A stretch of 64,000 bases of DNA from Spirochaetia bacterium 38H-sp (GCA_039023545.1 JBCHKQ010000001.1:835018-899017), one strand, 5' to 3'; counted from the first letter of the stretch, positions 42,181-50,849 are shown. The notes: a model not told the origin generated them from the sequence alone. Numbers and translations: made by a program.

Positions 42181-43533
42181 TTATGCGTCGATAAGAAGAA
42201 TCTGTACATCGCAGACATTGGTATTGGTGGGGCCTGTTATAAGCAGAGCCCCTGCTTTTTGTAAAGCATAGTAAGAATTGTTATCATACAGCATGGAGCT
42301 CATCAAAGTATATTCTTTCTTTATAAAATCTACGACATTCCTGTCTATTATGCCTCCTGCTGCATCCGTTGGACCGTCATTACCGTCAGTTGCTCCAGAC
42401 AGAAAAGCAAAATCCCTATATATCTCTTTTTCTGCTAGACTGATGGCAAAGGAGAGCGCTATCTCCTGATTTCTGCCACCCTTGCCCCTGCCTCTTATGG
42501 TTACAGTACTCTCTCCACCTGCAATAAAACACACAGGCTTATCAAATGCCTTATCCTTGTTATAGCCCAATGCAAGTGATGCAAAGAAAAGCCCAAGCTG
42601 TGAGGCCTCTCCTGCAATGCTGTCCGTAAGAAGCATAACCTCATACCCCAGATGGATGGCCTCTTTCTTTGCAGCGAGCAATGCCCTTAGATTATTGCCT
42701 ATAATCATGCTTTTCCCATTTTTAAAGCACTCATCTTCCCCAGATGGGGTATCCTTTATGTCTCCCCGGCTTCCCGCCTCAAGAAGTTTTACAACGGATA
42801 CGGGAAGAGAATTTCTGATAGAATATTTATCCACAATGTCAAGAGCATCCTGCCAGCTGCTTTCATCAGGTACTGTAGGTCCTGATGCTATGGAAGAAAT
42901 AGGGTCTCCTATAACATCCGACAGTATAAGGCTTACAAACCTGGCAGGGTACACAGCCTGTGCAAGTCTTCCGCCCTTGATTGCAGACAGATGTTTTCTT
43001 ATGCAATTTATCTCGTCTATTCTGGCACCGCATGCAAGAAGTGTCGAGGTTGTGGCCTTGATATCCTCAAGACCAAGAGAAACATACTCCGTGCTCAAAG
43101 GGAGTGCCAGCAAGCTGGATGCACCGCCGGATATGAGAAAAATGACAAGTGTATCCTCCGATGCCTTCTCAGCAAGCTCTATAACAGCCCTTGCTGCTTC
43201 TTGGCTTTTGTTATCTGGTATTGGATGTGCAGCCTCAATTACTCTCAAGTCTTTAATCGGCATAAGATGGTCGTATTTGGTCACGACGATGGCCTCTGTC
43301 AGTCTGTCTGACAGAACCTCTCCTGCCGCCTTTGCCATGGGGCAGGCTGCCTTACCGACTGCAACAAGAAACACACGTTCATACTCAGACAGATCTACAC
43401 GCAGGTTATCCCCTATGCCTGAGAATACAAGCTCATTGTTCTCTCTGAGCAATGACTCCTTGACAAGCGAGTAGGGGTTTACAGCTTCCACAGCTCTATC
43501 AAAAATTTTTAGGGCATTCTCTCTATGTTTCAT
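42181..43533 (-). CDS. Glycerate 2-kinase, GckA/TtuD family (copy 1)
   Basis: A 450-residue kinase of the MOFRL/DUF4147 family that turns D-glycerate into 2-phosphoglycerate with ATP. Markers are VAVGKAACPMAKAA, VVTKYDH, EAAHPIPD, LISGGASSLLALP, IRKHLSAIKGGRLA, SGPTVPD, GGESTVTIRGRGKGGRNQE and SGATDGNDGPTDAAGG. ATG 43533 is preferred over an in-frame TTG at 43551, because TATAAT lies just before it and no ribosome-binding site is seen. A second copy at 61.0 kb is part of the catabolic regulon. This copy stands alone. Confidence 0.92.
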   Translation of the reverse strand: MKHRENALKIFDRAVEAVNPYSLVKESLLRENNELVFSGIGDNLRVDLSEYERVFLVAVGKAACPMAKAAGEVLSDRLTEAIVVTKYDHLMPIKDLRVIEAAHPIPDNKSQEAARAVIELAEKASEDTLVIFLISGGASSLLALPLSTEYVSLGLEDIKATTSTLLACGARIDEINCIRKHLSAIKGGRLAQAVYPARFVSLILSDVIGDPISSIASGPTVPDESSWQDALDIVDKYSIRNSLPVSVVKLLEAGSRGDIKDTPSGEDECFKNGKSMIIGNNLRALLAAKKEAIHLGYEVMLLTDSIAGEASQLGLFFASLALGYNKDKAFDKPVCFIAGGESTVTIRGRGKGGRNQEIALSFAISLAEKEIYRDFAFLSGATDGNDGPTDAAGGIIDRNVVDFIKKEYTLMSSMLYDNNSYYALQKAGALLITGPTNTNVCDVQILLIDA

Positions 43534-43539
43534 AGCAAG

Positions 43540-43568
43540 ATTATAAGACAAAACAGGGCAGATATCAA
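43540..43568 (-). promoter_or_regulatory. Promoter giving a leaderless glycerate kinase mRNA
   Basis: On the minus strand TTGATA (43568-43563), a 17-base spacer and TATAAT (43545-43540). The ATG at 43533 lies six bases after the -10 box, at the expected first transcribed base. Confidence 0.7.
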
Positions 43569-43592
43569 ATCGGGTTTTATGGCTTTCCTTTA

Positions 43593-43662
43593 TACCGAAC
43601 GCTGTAAGCCGTGCAGTGTTGTGTAAAAACTATTAAGGCACGGCTTGCAGCTGCCTGCGGCG
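43593..43662 (+). repeat. Intergenic stem-loop element 16, forward orientation
   Basis: TACCGAAC, a 14-bp stem GCTGTAAGCCGTGC with one wobble against GCACGGCTTGCAGC, then TGCCTGCGGC. It is paired with the element at 43700, between two divergent genes. Confidence 0.85.
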
Positions 43663-43699
43663 CATAAAATGCAAACATACCGATGCTTTGCTGTATTTT

Positions 43700-43769
43700 G
43701 CCGGAGGCAGGAGGGGGCGCGCCTTTCTCTATTGTTTTCTTTGTGCGGCGCGGTCCCGACGTTCGGTAT
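43700..43769 (-). repeat. Intergenic stem-loop element 17, reverse orientation
   Basis: GCCGGAGGCAGG, stem GGGCGCGCC against GGCGCGGTCCC, then GACGTTCGGTAT. Its stem and the extra GAC before CGTTCGG are shared with the elements at 6908 and 10322, a recognisable subfamily. Confidence 0.8.
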
Positions 43770-43843
43770 AATGTATTGGAATTTCTCTTATGATTTACCC
43801 TATATGTGTTTTGTGTTATTATTTTATTAGTACGGAGGCTGTT

Positions 43844-44479
43844 TTGTTTACAGGTCTTGTAAGAGAAGTTGGTATTGTAAGGTCCATAAGAAAAACGGGT
43901 GACTCATATAAGATTGCAGTATCCGCTGTGGGGATTTTCTCCGAGCTTGCTATAGGAGATAGTGTTGCGGTAAATGGCGCTTGTCTTACTGTTACTGCTC
44001 TTGATAATGGTGTTTTTACAGCTGATATTAGCTATGAGACTGCCAGAAGAACTACTCTTGGAGAGCTTAGAGCCGGAGATTATGTCAATCTGGAACCTGC
44101 TCTAAGGCTGACAGACAGACTTGGAGGGCATATCGTCTCCGGTCATGTTGATGGGGTGGGTGTGCTAGAAAAAAAGCAGATAAGGGATGATTCGGTTTAT
44201 CTTGCTTTTTCTGCACCTTCCGCGCTCTTGAGATATATAGTTGAGAAAGGTTCTGTTTGTGTTGATGGTATAAGTCTTACCGTTGCAGATAGGCTTGCTG
44301 CGGGATTTTCTGTTGTGGTTATCCCTCACACCCTGTCCGAGACAACTCTCAAAAATTGTGCTCCCGGCAGGAAGGTCAATCTAGAGTGCGATATTATTGC
44401 CAAATATGTAGAGGCTCTTATGCCCTCCGGCAGAGGATCTGGTCTTACGATTGAGAGACTTAGGGAGCTAGGATTCTAG
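43844..44479 (+). CDS. ribE: Riboflavin synthase, alpha chain
   Basis: A 211-residue enzyme joining two 6,7-dimethyl-8-ribityllumazine molecules to give riboflavin. It consists of two homologous barrels: LFTGLVREVGIV ... VNGACLTVTAL (first) and GGHIVSGHVDGVGVL ... VCVDGISLTVAD with IPHTLSETTLK (second). TTG 43844 is chosen because GGAGG lies five bases before it and the family starts with (M)FTGxV; longer frames upstream are not conserved. It is the first gene of a ribE-ribBA-ribH group; no FMN riboswitch can be recognised upstream. Confidence 0.93.
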   Translation: MFTGLVREVGIVRSIRKTGDSYKIAVSAVGIFSELAIGDSVAVNGACLTVTALDNGVFTADISYETARRTTLGELRAGDYVNLEPALRLTDRLGGHIVSGHVDGVGVLEKKQIRDDSVYLAFSAPSALLRYIVEKGSVCVDGISLTVADRLAAGFSVVVIPHTLSETTLKNCAPGRKVNLECDIIAKYVEALMPSGRGSGLTIERLRELGF

Positions 44480-44605
44480 TTTCTGTAGGAGCTTCTTTTG
44501 TGTGCAAATGGTAAAAATTTCGTGTGGCAGGGCTTCTTTTTTTGCTTGTATTGGAATAAATGCATCTATTTATTATATTAAATCTATCAATACAAAGAGG
44601 TATAT

Positions 44606-45856
44606 ATGAGCAAAAATATTTTTAATACTATAGAGGATGCTCTTGATGATATAAGAAAGGGGAAAGCTGTTGTTGTAGTGGATGATGAGAATAGGGAGAA
44701 TGAGGGCGATGTCATTGTTGCTGCGGAGAAGGTAAGTCCTGAGGCTATCAATTTTATGGCAAAGGAAGCCAGAGGACTCATCTGTGTTGCTCTTACGGAG
44801 GAAAGAACAAAGGAGCTTGAGCTTTTGCCCATGACTGCTCAAAATACAGATAGAATGAGTACGGCCTTTACCGTATCTGTGGATGCCATAGAGACCGGAA
44901 CGGGAATATCCGCATATGACAGGGCTACAACAGTAAAAAGACTTATAGATGATAAGGCCGGTCCTTCCGATTTCCGCCGGCCGGGGCATATTTTTCCTCT
45001 CAGAGCACGTAGTGGAGGAGTCTTGCGTAGAGCGGGTCATACAGAGGCAGCTGTGGATCTTGCCAGACTTGCAGGGCTTAAGCCTGCGGGAGTCATCTGT
45101 GAGGTGATGAAGGATGACGGCACAATGGCAAGGCTTCCTGATTTGCTTGAGTACTGTAAGAAGCATGGGCTTAAGATAATAAGCATAGCTCAGCTCATAG
45201 AATATAGAAGAAAGAAAGAACGGCTTGTAAGAAAGGATGCAGAGGCAGATTTGCCTACAAAGTTTGGCCATTTTAAGGCTGTGTCTTTTACCGAGGTGCT
45301 TACGGGAGAAACGCATCTTGCCATAGTAAAGGGAGATGTCGCAGGGAAAAAAGATGTGCTTGTCAGAGTACATTCTGAGTGCCTTACGGGAGATGCTTTG
45401 GGATCGCTTCGTTGTGACTGTGGTCCTCAGCTTGCTTATGCTCTTGAGAAAATAGAGCAGGAAGGACTGGGGGTTGTGGTCTACATGCGTCAGGAGGGCA
45501 GAGGCATAGGACTTGCCAATAAGATAAAAGCTTACGCTCTGCAGGACGGTGGCTGTGATACTGTACAGGCTAATATTGCGCTAGGTTTCCCTGATGATAT
45601 GCGTGATTATGGTATTGGTGCACAAATCCTTGTAGAACTAGGGCTCAGCAGTATACGACTTATGACTAATAATCCCAAGAAGCTTGTAGGACTCTCTGGC
45701 TACGGTCTTAGTATAACAGCAAGGGAACCAGTAGAGATAAAACCCAACCCAAAAAATGAGTTCTATCTTGCGACCAAGAAGGAAAAAATGGGACATATGC
45801 TTGACAGCGTGGGAAAAGATAATAAACATAATAAAAAGAAAGAAACGGAGGAATAA
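44606..45856 (+). CDS. ribBA: Bifunctional DHBP synthase/GTP cyclohydrolase II
   Basis: A 416-residue protein supplying both riboflavin precursors. Residues 1-205 form the RibB part: [16 protein letters not shown] (metal/phosphate binding), [33 protein letters not shown]. Residues ~215-400 form the RibA part: zinc cysteines in [31 protein letters not shown], and the GTP-binding NNPKKL. A lysine-rich tail ends the protein. It follows ribE by 126 bases and abuts ribH directly. AGAGG precedes ATG 44606. Confidence 0.95.
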   Translation: MSKNIFNTIEDALDDIRKGKAVVVVDDENRENEGDVIVAAEKVSPEAINFMAKEARGLICVALTEERTKELELLPMTAQNTDRMSTAFTVSVDAIETGTGISAYDRATTVKRLIDDKAGPSDFRRPGHIFPLRARSGGVLRRAGHTEAAVDLARLAGLKPAGVICEVMKDDGTMARLPDLLEYCKKHGLKIISIAQLIEYRRKKERLVRKDAEADLPTKFGHFKAVSFTEVLTGETHLAIVKGDVAGKKDVLVRVHSECLTGDALGSLRCDCGPQLAYALEKIEQEGLGVVVYMRQEGRGIGLANKIKAYALQDGGCDTVQANIALGFPDDMRDYGIGAQILVELGLSSIRLMTNNPKKLVGLSGYGLSITAREPVEIKPNPKNEFYLATKKEKMGHMLDSVGKDNKHNKKKETEE

Positions 45857-46321
45857 ATGAACAATATAATAGAAGGCAAACTGATAGGAAAAGGACTCAA
45901 AATAGCAATAGTTGCAAGCAGGTTTAATGAGTTTATAACAGGAAAGCTGATAGATGGAGCTATGGATGCACTTCTAAGGCATGAGGTTGCTGACAATGAC
46001 ATAGACACTGTATGGGTGCCCGGTTCTTACGAAATACCGCTTGTTGCAAAAAAACTTGCTGCAGGAAGTAAATACGATGCCATTATCTGTCTAGGAGCAG
46101 TCATCCGCGGTGCTACGCCACATTTTGACTATGTGTCGGCAGAAGTTGCAAAGGGTATAGCCCACGTCAGCCTTGAGACCGGCAAGCCGGTTATTTTTGG
46201 CGTACTTACGACTGATACGATAGAGCAGGCGATAGAGAGAGCCGGAACAAAAGCAGGAAACAAAGGTTGGGATGCAGCTATAAGCGCAATAGAAATGGCA
46301 AACCTTCTTAGACAAATATAA
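45857..46321 (+). CDS. ribH: 6,7-dimethyl-8-ribityllumazine synthase
   Basis: A 154-residue icosahedral or pentameric lumazine synthase, providing the substrate of RibE. Typical segments are [51 protein letters not shown] and [23 protein letters not shown]. The start follows the ribBA stop without a gap; its GGAGGA site lies within the end of ribBA, so translation is coupled. The hairpin after the stop carries the CCGAACG box. Confidence 0.96.
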   Translation: MNNIIEGKLIGKGLKIAIVASRFNEFITGKLIDGAMDALLRHEVADNDIDTVWVPGSYEIPLVAKKLAAGSKYDAIICLGAVIRGATPHFDYVSAEVAKGIAHVSLETGKPVIFGVLTTDTIEQAIERAGTKAGNKGWDAAISAIEMANLLRQI

Positions 46322-46330
46322 AATATATTT

Positions 46331-46371
46331 TACCGAACGGGCTGCCGTCTTAAGACGAGCAGCCCTTTTTT
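46331..46371 (+). terminator. Terminator with the TACCGAACG box (element 18)
   Basis: TACCGAACG leads directly into stem GGGCTGC/GCAGCCC with an inner GTCTT/AAGAC, then six T. It starts ten bases after ribH and has a T-tract in place of the CTGCCTGCGGC end. Confidence 0.88.
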
Positions 46372-46540
46372 ATGAAGATACCGCAAAATAGAAATTGTAG
46401 CTCTTACACACTGTAGAAAATCTTCTAAAAATAGCAATAATTTTTTGTGATTATCTTAGATCTATAATAAAATCATGTAAAGCAATGGTATATATATAAT
46501 GTCATTATGGAAAGAAAGTTAATAATTTTTTACTTTTTTC

Positions 46541-46568
46541 TTGACAGGGGGAAAATACGTGCTATACT
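46541..46568 (+). promoter_or_regulatory. Promoter of the tct transporter operon
   Basis: TTGACA at 46541-46546 and TATACT at 46563-46568 with a 16-base spacer. The predicted start of transcription (~46575) falls in the operator that follows. Confidence 0.8.
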
Positions 46569-46573
46569 GAATT

Positions 46574-46600
46574 GTATACAGAATTTATTATTCTGTATAC
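46574..46600. promoter_or_regulatory. GntR-type operator, long inverted repeat
   Basis: Arms GTATACAGAAT (46574-46584) and ATTCTGTATAC (46590-46600) are perfect and separated by five bases. The same TTGTATACA core covers the start of transcription at 50.8 and 58.1 kb. The position, just after the -10 box, suits repression by the GntR protein encoded at 50.1 kb. Confidence 0.75.
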
Positions 46601-46623
46601 TATAATTCCATGAGGAGGTCTTT

Positions 46624-47628
46624 ATGAAGAGATCCTTACTAACAGCTCTAATTCTTCTTCTGGTGGCTGGGTTTGCCATTGCACAGCCAGACCAGGAGTA
46701 TCCTGCACGCGACATAACGGACATAGTGGTCTGGGGTGCAGGTGGCGGTACAGACACATGTAACCGTGTAATTATGGCAGAACTGTCAAAAGCACTTGGT
46801 GTCAACATCAATGTTATCAACAAAACCGGTGGTGTTGCTGGTTCTGCTGGTATGCTAGAAGCTTATTCAAAGCCAGCAGATGGGTATACTCTTGTTGGTC
46901 TTTCTGAGTCCTGCGTTACAGCAGCAGTACAGGGTGGCTGGGACAAGAGAATGAATGTCTGGGACTTCTTTATTGTAGGAGGTTCTCCTGATGTAGTATC
47001 TGTCAATGCTAATGCTCCTTATAACACACTTGAAGAACTCATAGATGCTGCCAAGGCAAACCCCGGGAGCATAAAAGCAGGTGCAAGTGGTGCAGGTTCT
47101 ATCCATCACCTCAATCTCCTTGCTCTTATGAAAGGTACAGGTGCAGAGTTTAATTTTATTCCTTATCCCGGCTCAGCTCCGTCTCAAAACGCAGCACTCT
47201 CCGGTGAGGTTACAGTTATAGTAACAAGCGTTGCAGAGCAGGCTCAGCTTATCCGCGGCGGGAAGTTTAAACCACTTGCTGTTCTTGTGCCGGATGATTT
47301 TCCTGTAGGAGACAAAATCATACCTAGCGCTCTAAAGAAGTATCCTGAGCTCAACAAATATCTTCCCCTCATGCAGGCAATAGGGTTTGCAATAAGAAAG
47401 GATGCTCCGGAGAACGTCAAAGCTACTCTAAGAGCTGCCTTTAATGAGGCTATGAAGAGTGCTTCTGTAAAGAAGTTTGCGGAAGAGAACTTCTACATTC
47501 TCTCCGGGCTTTCCGGAGAAGAAGCCGGGAAGGTTTTTGACAATCTTGAGTCCAATTTTGCATGGACATTGTGGGACCTTGGCGCTGCAAAAGTAGATCC
47601 TGCAAGCCTTGGTATACCCAAGCCATAA
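46624..47628 (+). CDS. tctC: Tripartite tricarboxylate transporter substrate-binding protein (TctC/Bug)
   Basis: A 334-residue periplasmic receptor for a carboxylate. The signal peptide is residues 1-20 (LLTALILLLVAGFAIA) with cleavage before QPDQE. Bug-family segments include ITDIVVWGAGGGTDTCNRVI, VINKTGGVAGSAGM, SGAGSIHHLNLLALMKGTG and IPYPGSAPSQNAALSGEV. It binds the substrate and passes it to TctA/TctB. AGGAGG precedes ATG 46624. The ligand is unknown; the neighbouring genes suggest a sugar acid or related hydroxy acid. Confidence 0.93.
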   Translation: MKRSLLTALILLLVAGFAIAQPDQEYPARDITDIVVWGAGGGTDTCNRVIMAELSKALGVNINVINKTGGVAGSAGMLEAYSKPADGYTLVGLSESCVTAAVQGGWDKRMNVWDFFIVGGSPDVVSVNANAPYNTLEELIDAAKANPGSIKAGASGAGSIHHLNLLALMKGTGAEFNFIPYPGSAPSQNAALSGEVTVIVTSVAEQAQLIRGGKFKPLAVLVPDDFPVGDKIIPSALKKYPELNKYLPLMQAIGFAIRKDAPENVKATLRAAFNEAMKSASVKKFAEENFYILSGLSGEEAGKVFDNLESNFAWTLWDLGAAKVDPASLGIPKP

Positions 47629-47641
47629 GTTTGTCGGTACA

Positions 47642-47667
47642 TTAAGGGGAGATTTGTCTCCCCTTAA
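47642..47667 (+). terminator. Strong intercistronic hairpin after tctC
   Basis: A perfect 11-bp stem TTAAGGGGAGA/TCTCCCCTTAA with a 4-base loop directly after the binding-protein gene, parallel to the one at 32051. It probably reduces membrane-subunit expression relative to tctC. Confidence 0.75.
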
Positions 47668-47720
47668 ATTTATTTGCAGAAACCGGCAGGCACATGGACA
47701 AATTATACTGAGAGGATTTT

Positions 47721-48479
47721 ATGAAAGACAAAGAACAACTTAGGAAGTCGGATTTTTGGGTAAGCTTTTTTATCCTGTTTTTTGGAATATGGATTATAGC
47801 AGAAGCCCTAAAGATGCCGCTTACGGATTCTTATGCAGGTGTACAGAATGCTTGGTATGTATCTCCAGCTTTGTTTCCGCTCATTATAGGAAGCTTATTG
47901 ATTCTGCTGGCTATACTCCTATTCTTTCTTGCCCTCAAAGAAGGAGGAGCAAAAGGATTGTTGGAGCGTATCCAGTCTGTTCCTTCAAGGATAAACAAAC
48001 TTCTGGATGAGAAAAACATAAGGCTCTATGCTATTTTGTTGGCCTTTACCTCCTTTGTTTATCTTGATATTCCCAGGATAGATTTTTTTCTGAGCATATT
48101 GCTCTTTTTGGGTTTTTTTCTTACTTCGTTTTATTTTGACAATGTTCCATTACTTAAGCGTTTTCTTGTTTTTTATTTTATAGAAAATTTTATACTGCTG
48201 GTATTATTTATAACGCCAGTTGCAGATATCCTTAAGTCTCTTTTCCTTTATTCTATGGATGTGATAGCTCTTATTATGTTTGTCGCTTACATGGTTTATG
48301 TAAGAAAGAGCATATCCAATGATCAGGAACTCAGACAAAAATACAGGCAGGTTATGCTTATTTCGTGGCTTGTTCCTCTTATTATTGTTCCTATATTTCG
48401 GTATGCGCTTCTTGTCCAGTTTCCGGTGGAAGGCGGAATAGTGGGAATAATGCATCTGGTATACTACTCTATATGGTGA
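47721..48479 (+). CDS. tctB: Tripartite tricarboxylate transporter small membrane subunit, extended
   Basis: A 252-residue hydrophobic protein in the tctB position. The first part (DFWVSFFILFFGIWIIAEALKMPL ... PALFPLIIGSLLILLAILLFF) resembles TctB, which usually has four helices and ~150 residues. Here there are about eight helices, with an added second half (SLFLYSMDVIALIMFVAYMVYV ... WLVPLIIVPIFRYALLVQFP). Function follows from its place between tctC and tctA. AGAGGA precedes ATG 47721; the stop overlaps the ribosome-binding site of tctA. Confidence 0.8.
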   Translation: MKDKEQLRKSDFWVSFFILFFGIWIIAEALKMPLTDSYAGVQNAWYVSPALFPLIIGSLLILLAILLFFLALKEGGAKGLLERIQSVPSRINKLLDEKNIRLYAILLAFTSFVYLDIPRIDFFLSILLFLGFFLTSFYFDNVPLLKRFLVFYFIENFILLVLFITPVADILKSLFLYSMDVIALIMFVAYMVYVRKSISNDQELRQKYRQVMLISWLVPLIIVPIFRYALLVQFPVEGGIVGIMHLVYYSIW

Positions 48480-48486
48480 GGTGTTT

Positions 48487-50013
48487 ATGAATCTCGGTGA
48501 ATTGTTTTCTTTGTTTTTTTCCAATCTGGGACACATGTTGATAGATCCGGGGACATGGCTTCTATTGGCGGCTACCGTACTTATGGGTATAATATTCGGT
48601 GCTTTGCCGGGGCTTACTGCAACACTTGGTGTCGCCTTGCTTACTACAGTGACATATGGTATGGATACAGCTCATGCCATGGTTGCCTTACTTGGTATTT
48701 ATGTGGGTGCAGTCTATGGCGGGTCATATTCTTCTATACTTGTTAATATACCAGGTACTGCAGCAGCTGCAGCAACAGCAATGGACGGATATCCTCTTGC
48801 CTGCAAGGGAGAAGGAGGAAGAGCTCTTGGCCTTACTACTACTGCTTCTGCGATAGGAACTGCTATAGGTATGATATTTGTAATAGCCCTTTCTCCGGTT
48901 ATTGCAGCATTAGCTCTACAGTTTACATCCTGGGAGTTTTTTCTTCTTGCTTTCTTTGGCATTTTGATAAGTGGTACTCTTACTACTCCGGATGTTCCTC
49001 TTAAAGGATGGATAGCAGGTTTAATAGGCATGTTTATGGCAACAATAGGCAGAGACCTGTTGCAGACCTATCCACGTTTTACATTTGGTGTTCCTGACCT
49101 AGAGACAGGTCTTGATCTTGTCCCAGTGCTTATAGGTGCCTTTGGCATACCTCAGATTATACAGGTGCTCAGAGATAAGTTTCAGCCTCAGGAGATAAAA
49201 AAGTTTCAGCGGGTTTTTCCTGAGTGGAAGACTATATCCAAGCATTTTCCGGATATTTTGCGCTCTTCCCTCATAGGAGTGGGTATAGGCTCTGTACCCG
49301 GAATAGGAGAAGATATTGCAGGCTGGGTATCATATGGAACAGCCAAGAACAGCTCAAAGCATCCTGAGACCTTTGGCAAAGGCGAGGTTGCAGCTGTAAT
49401 TTCCACAGAAACAGCTAATAACTCCTGTATAGGTGGTGCCCTTATACCTCTTCTCAACTTGGGGATTCCCGGCAGTCCTCCTGCTGCAATGCTCCTGGGA
49501 GCGCTTATGCTTCATAATATAGCTCCTGGGCCAATGCTTATGATAGATCACCCGGAGTTTGTGCCTCAGGTAGCAGCTATTTTGCTCTTTGCTTCTTTTA
49601 TGATGTGGTTACTGGGTATAAATCTTGCAAAGTGGGTCGTAAAAATACTGGAAGTTCCTCCTCAACTTTTTATGCCAATAGTCGGTGTACTCTGTGTAGT
49701 AGGGTCATATGCTCTTGGCATGAGGGTGTTTAACCTCTTTCTCATGGTCCCCGTAGGTCTTATTGCATATTTTTTGACAGAGAGAGGCTATCCTATTGCT
49801 CCCCTTGTAATAGGAGTCATACTTGGTGGTATGGCTGATTCCAACCTGAGACGCGGGCTTATGGTTTCTCAGGGGTCTTTTCTCCCCATGTTTACACGTC
49901 CTGTAGCACTTATCCTTGTAATAGCTTCTGTTCTGCTTGTTTTGAGCCAGACAAAATTGTGGAAGAATTTTTGGTCAATTGTGTTAAAGAAGAAGGAAAA
50001 GAAAGCAGCATAA
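48487..50013 (+). CDS. tctA: Tripartite tricarboxylate transporter large permease TctA
   Basis: A 508-residue permease with 10-12 membrane helices. The family motif region GIIFGALPGLTATLGVALL ... YGGSYSSILVNIPGTAAAAATAMDGYPLACKGEGGRALGL is very clear, as is its inverted repeat GVGIGSVPGIGEDIAGWVSYG ... NNSCIGGALIPLLNLGIPGSPPAAMLLGAL. ATG 48487 behind GGTGAGG is preferred to the in-frame GTG 48481. It moves the TctC-bound carboxylate with a cation. It is followed by a terminator and the convergent regulator gene. Confidence 0.95.
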   Translation: MNLGELFSLFFSNLGHMLIDPGTWLLLAATVLMGIIFGALPGLTATLGVALLTTVTYGMDTAHAMVALLGIYVGAVYGGSYSSILVNIPGTAAAAATAMDGYPLACKGEGGRALGLTTTASAIGTAIGMIFVIALSPVIAALALQFTSWEFFLLAFFGILISGTLTTPDVPLKGWIAGLIGMFMATIGRDLLQTYPRFTFGVPDLETGLDLVPVLIGAFGIPQIIQVLRDKFQPQEIKKFQRVFPEWKTISKHFPDILRSSLIGVGIGSVPGIGEDIAGWVSYGTAKNSSKHPETFGKGEVAAVISTETANNSCIGGALIPLLNLGIPGSPPAAMLLGALMLHNIAPGPMLMIDHPEFVPQVAAILLFASFMMWLLGINLAKWVVKILEVPPQLFMPIVGVLCVVGSYALGMRVFNLFLMVPVGLIAYFLTERGYPIAPLVIGVILGGMADSNLRRGLMVSQGSFLPMFTRPVALILVIASVLLVLSQTKLWKNFWSIVLKKKEKKAA

Positions 50014-50042
50014 AGAATATGTAGCTAAAAATGTATAAAGAA

Positions 50043-50071
50043 GGGCAGGTAATAACCTGCCCTTTGTTTTT
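50043..50071 (+). terminator. Rho-independent terminator of the tct operon
   Basis: GGGCAGGT/ACCTGCCC with a 4-base loop followed by TTTGTTTTT. Read from the other strand it has A-rich flanks, so it may also serve the convergent GntR gene. Confidence 0.9.
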
Positions 50072-50086
50072 ATAGTGACTATGGTA

Positions 50087-50728
50087 TTATTCTTGTGAGA
50101 TCGAGTTTATATGACTTTTGGAATCTTCCAAGTGGAATGCCATAAGCTCTTCTGCCTTTTTTTCATCACCAGTTTTTATTGCATTTACAATATCTACATG
50201 TTCTTTATAGCTTTGCTCCAGAGGCTTTAATATTCCCTTTACATTACAAATGAGTATGACATTGGATGATGCAACCATGGAGTGCAAAAAGGAATTCCCG
50301 CTTGCTTCCATTATGGCAAGGTGAAACTGATAATCTGTTTCTCTGTATGCAGTACTGTTTTTTTCTTTTATTGCCTTGTCAAAACTCTTGAGATATGTTT
50401 CCAGGATTTTTATGTGTTCTTTATCAGCATTTTTTGCTGCTTCTTTTGCTCCCAAGGTCTCGAGTCTTATTCTTATGTTATATAGATTTATAAGTTCTTT
50501 TGTGCTGTATTTTTTTACAAAAGCACCCCTTCGTGGGATTGTTTCTATAAGACCCTCCTGCTCTAGCTTAGATAGAGCGGACAGGAGGGGAGTACGAGAT
50601 ACTCCAAGCTGTTGTGCAATCTCCTCTTGCACAATCTTCTGGCCGGGATGCAATACATCCTGCACTATCATGGTTTTTACTGCATTGTAAACCTGCATAG
50701 TAAGATGCTGATACTCTATTTTAAACAT
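50087..50728 (-). CDS. GntR-family transcriptional regulator, FCD type
   Basis: A 213-residue regulator. The N-terminal winged helix (HPGQKIVQEEIAQQLGVSRTPLLSALSKLEQEGLIETIPRRGAFVKKYS) is followed by an all-helical FCD ligand domain (NLYNIRIRLETLGAKEAA ... FHLAIMEASGNSFLHSMV ... HVDIVNAIKTGDEKKAEELMAFHL) with His residues that usually bind a metal next to a carboxylate effector. AGGAGG before ATG 50728 fixes the start; a longer frame to 50836 would run into the divergent promoter. It lies between the tct operon and the isomerase genes, and probably binds the TTGTATACA sites. Confidence 0.93.
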   Translation of the reverse strand: MFKIEYQHLTMQVYNAVKTMIVQDVLHPGQKIVQEEIAQQLGVSRTPLLSALSKLEQEGLIETIPRRGAFVKKYSTKELINLYNIRIRLETLGAKEAAKNADKEHIKILETYLKSFDKAIKEKNSTAYRETDYQFHLAIMEASGNSFLHSMVASSNVILICNVKGILKPLEQSYKEHVDIVNAIKTGDEKKAEELMAFHLEDSKSHINSISQE

Positions 50729-50788
50729 ATAATCCTCCTGTCCTGATATTACAACATAACAATTTTGTATTAAAAAAACAAGTATTGT

Positions 50789-50831
50789 TTGACAAATGTA
50801 AAATATTGTGTTATAAATATTGTATACAGTG
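50789..50831 (+). promoter_or_regulatory. Promoter and GntR-type operator of the isomerase operon
   Basis: TTGACA (50789-50794), a 17-base spacer and TATAAA (50812-50817) are followed by TATTGTATACAGTG (50818-50831) over the predicted start of transcription. The stretch TTATAAATATTGTATACA is identical to the promoter at 58.1 kb. Confidence 0.78.
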
Positions 50832-50849
50832 TTCAAAAGAGGTTTTTAT

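Noticed and set aside
46541..50013. Citrate or tricarboxylate specificity of the TctCBA system
   Set aside because: No citrate lyase or citrate-metabolism genes are near, and the Bug/TctC family binds many different acids; the name is kept only as a family label.
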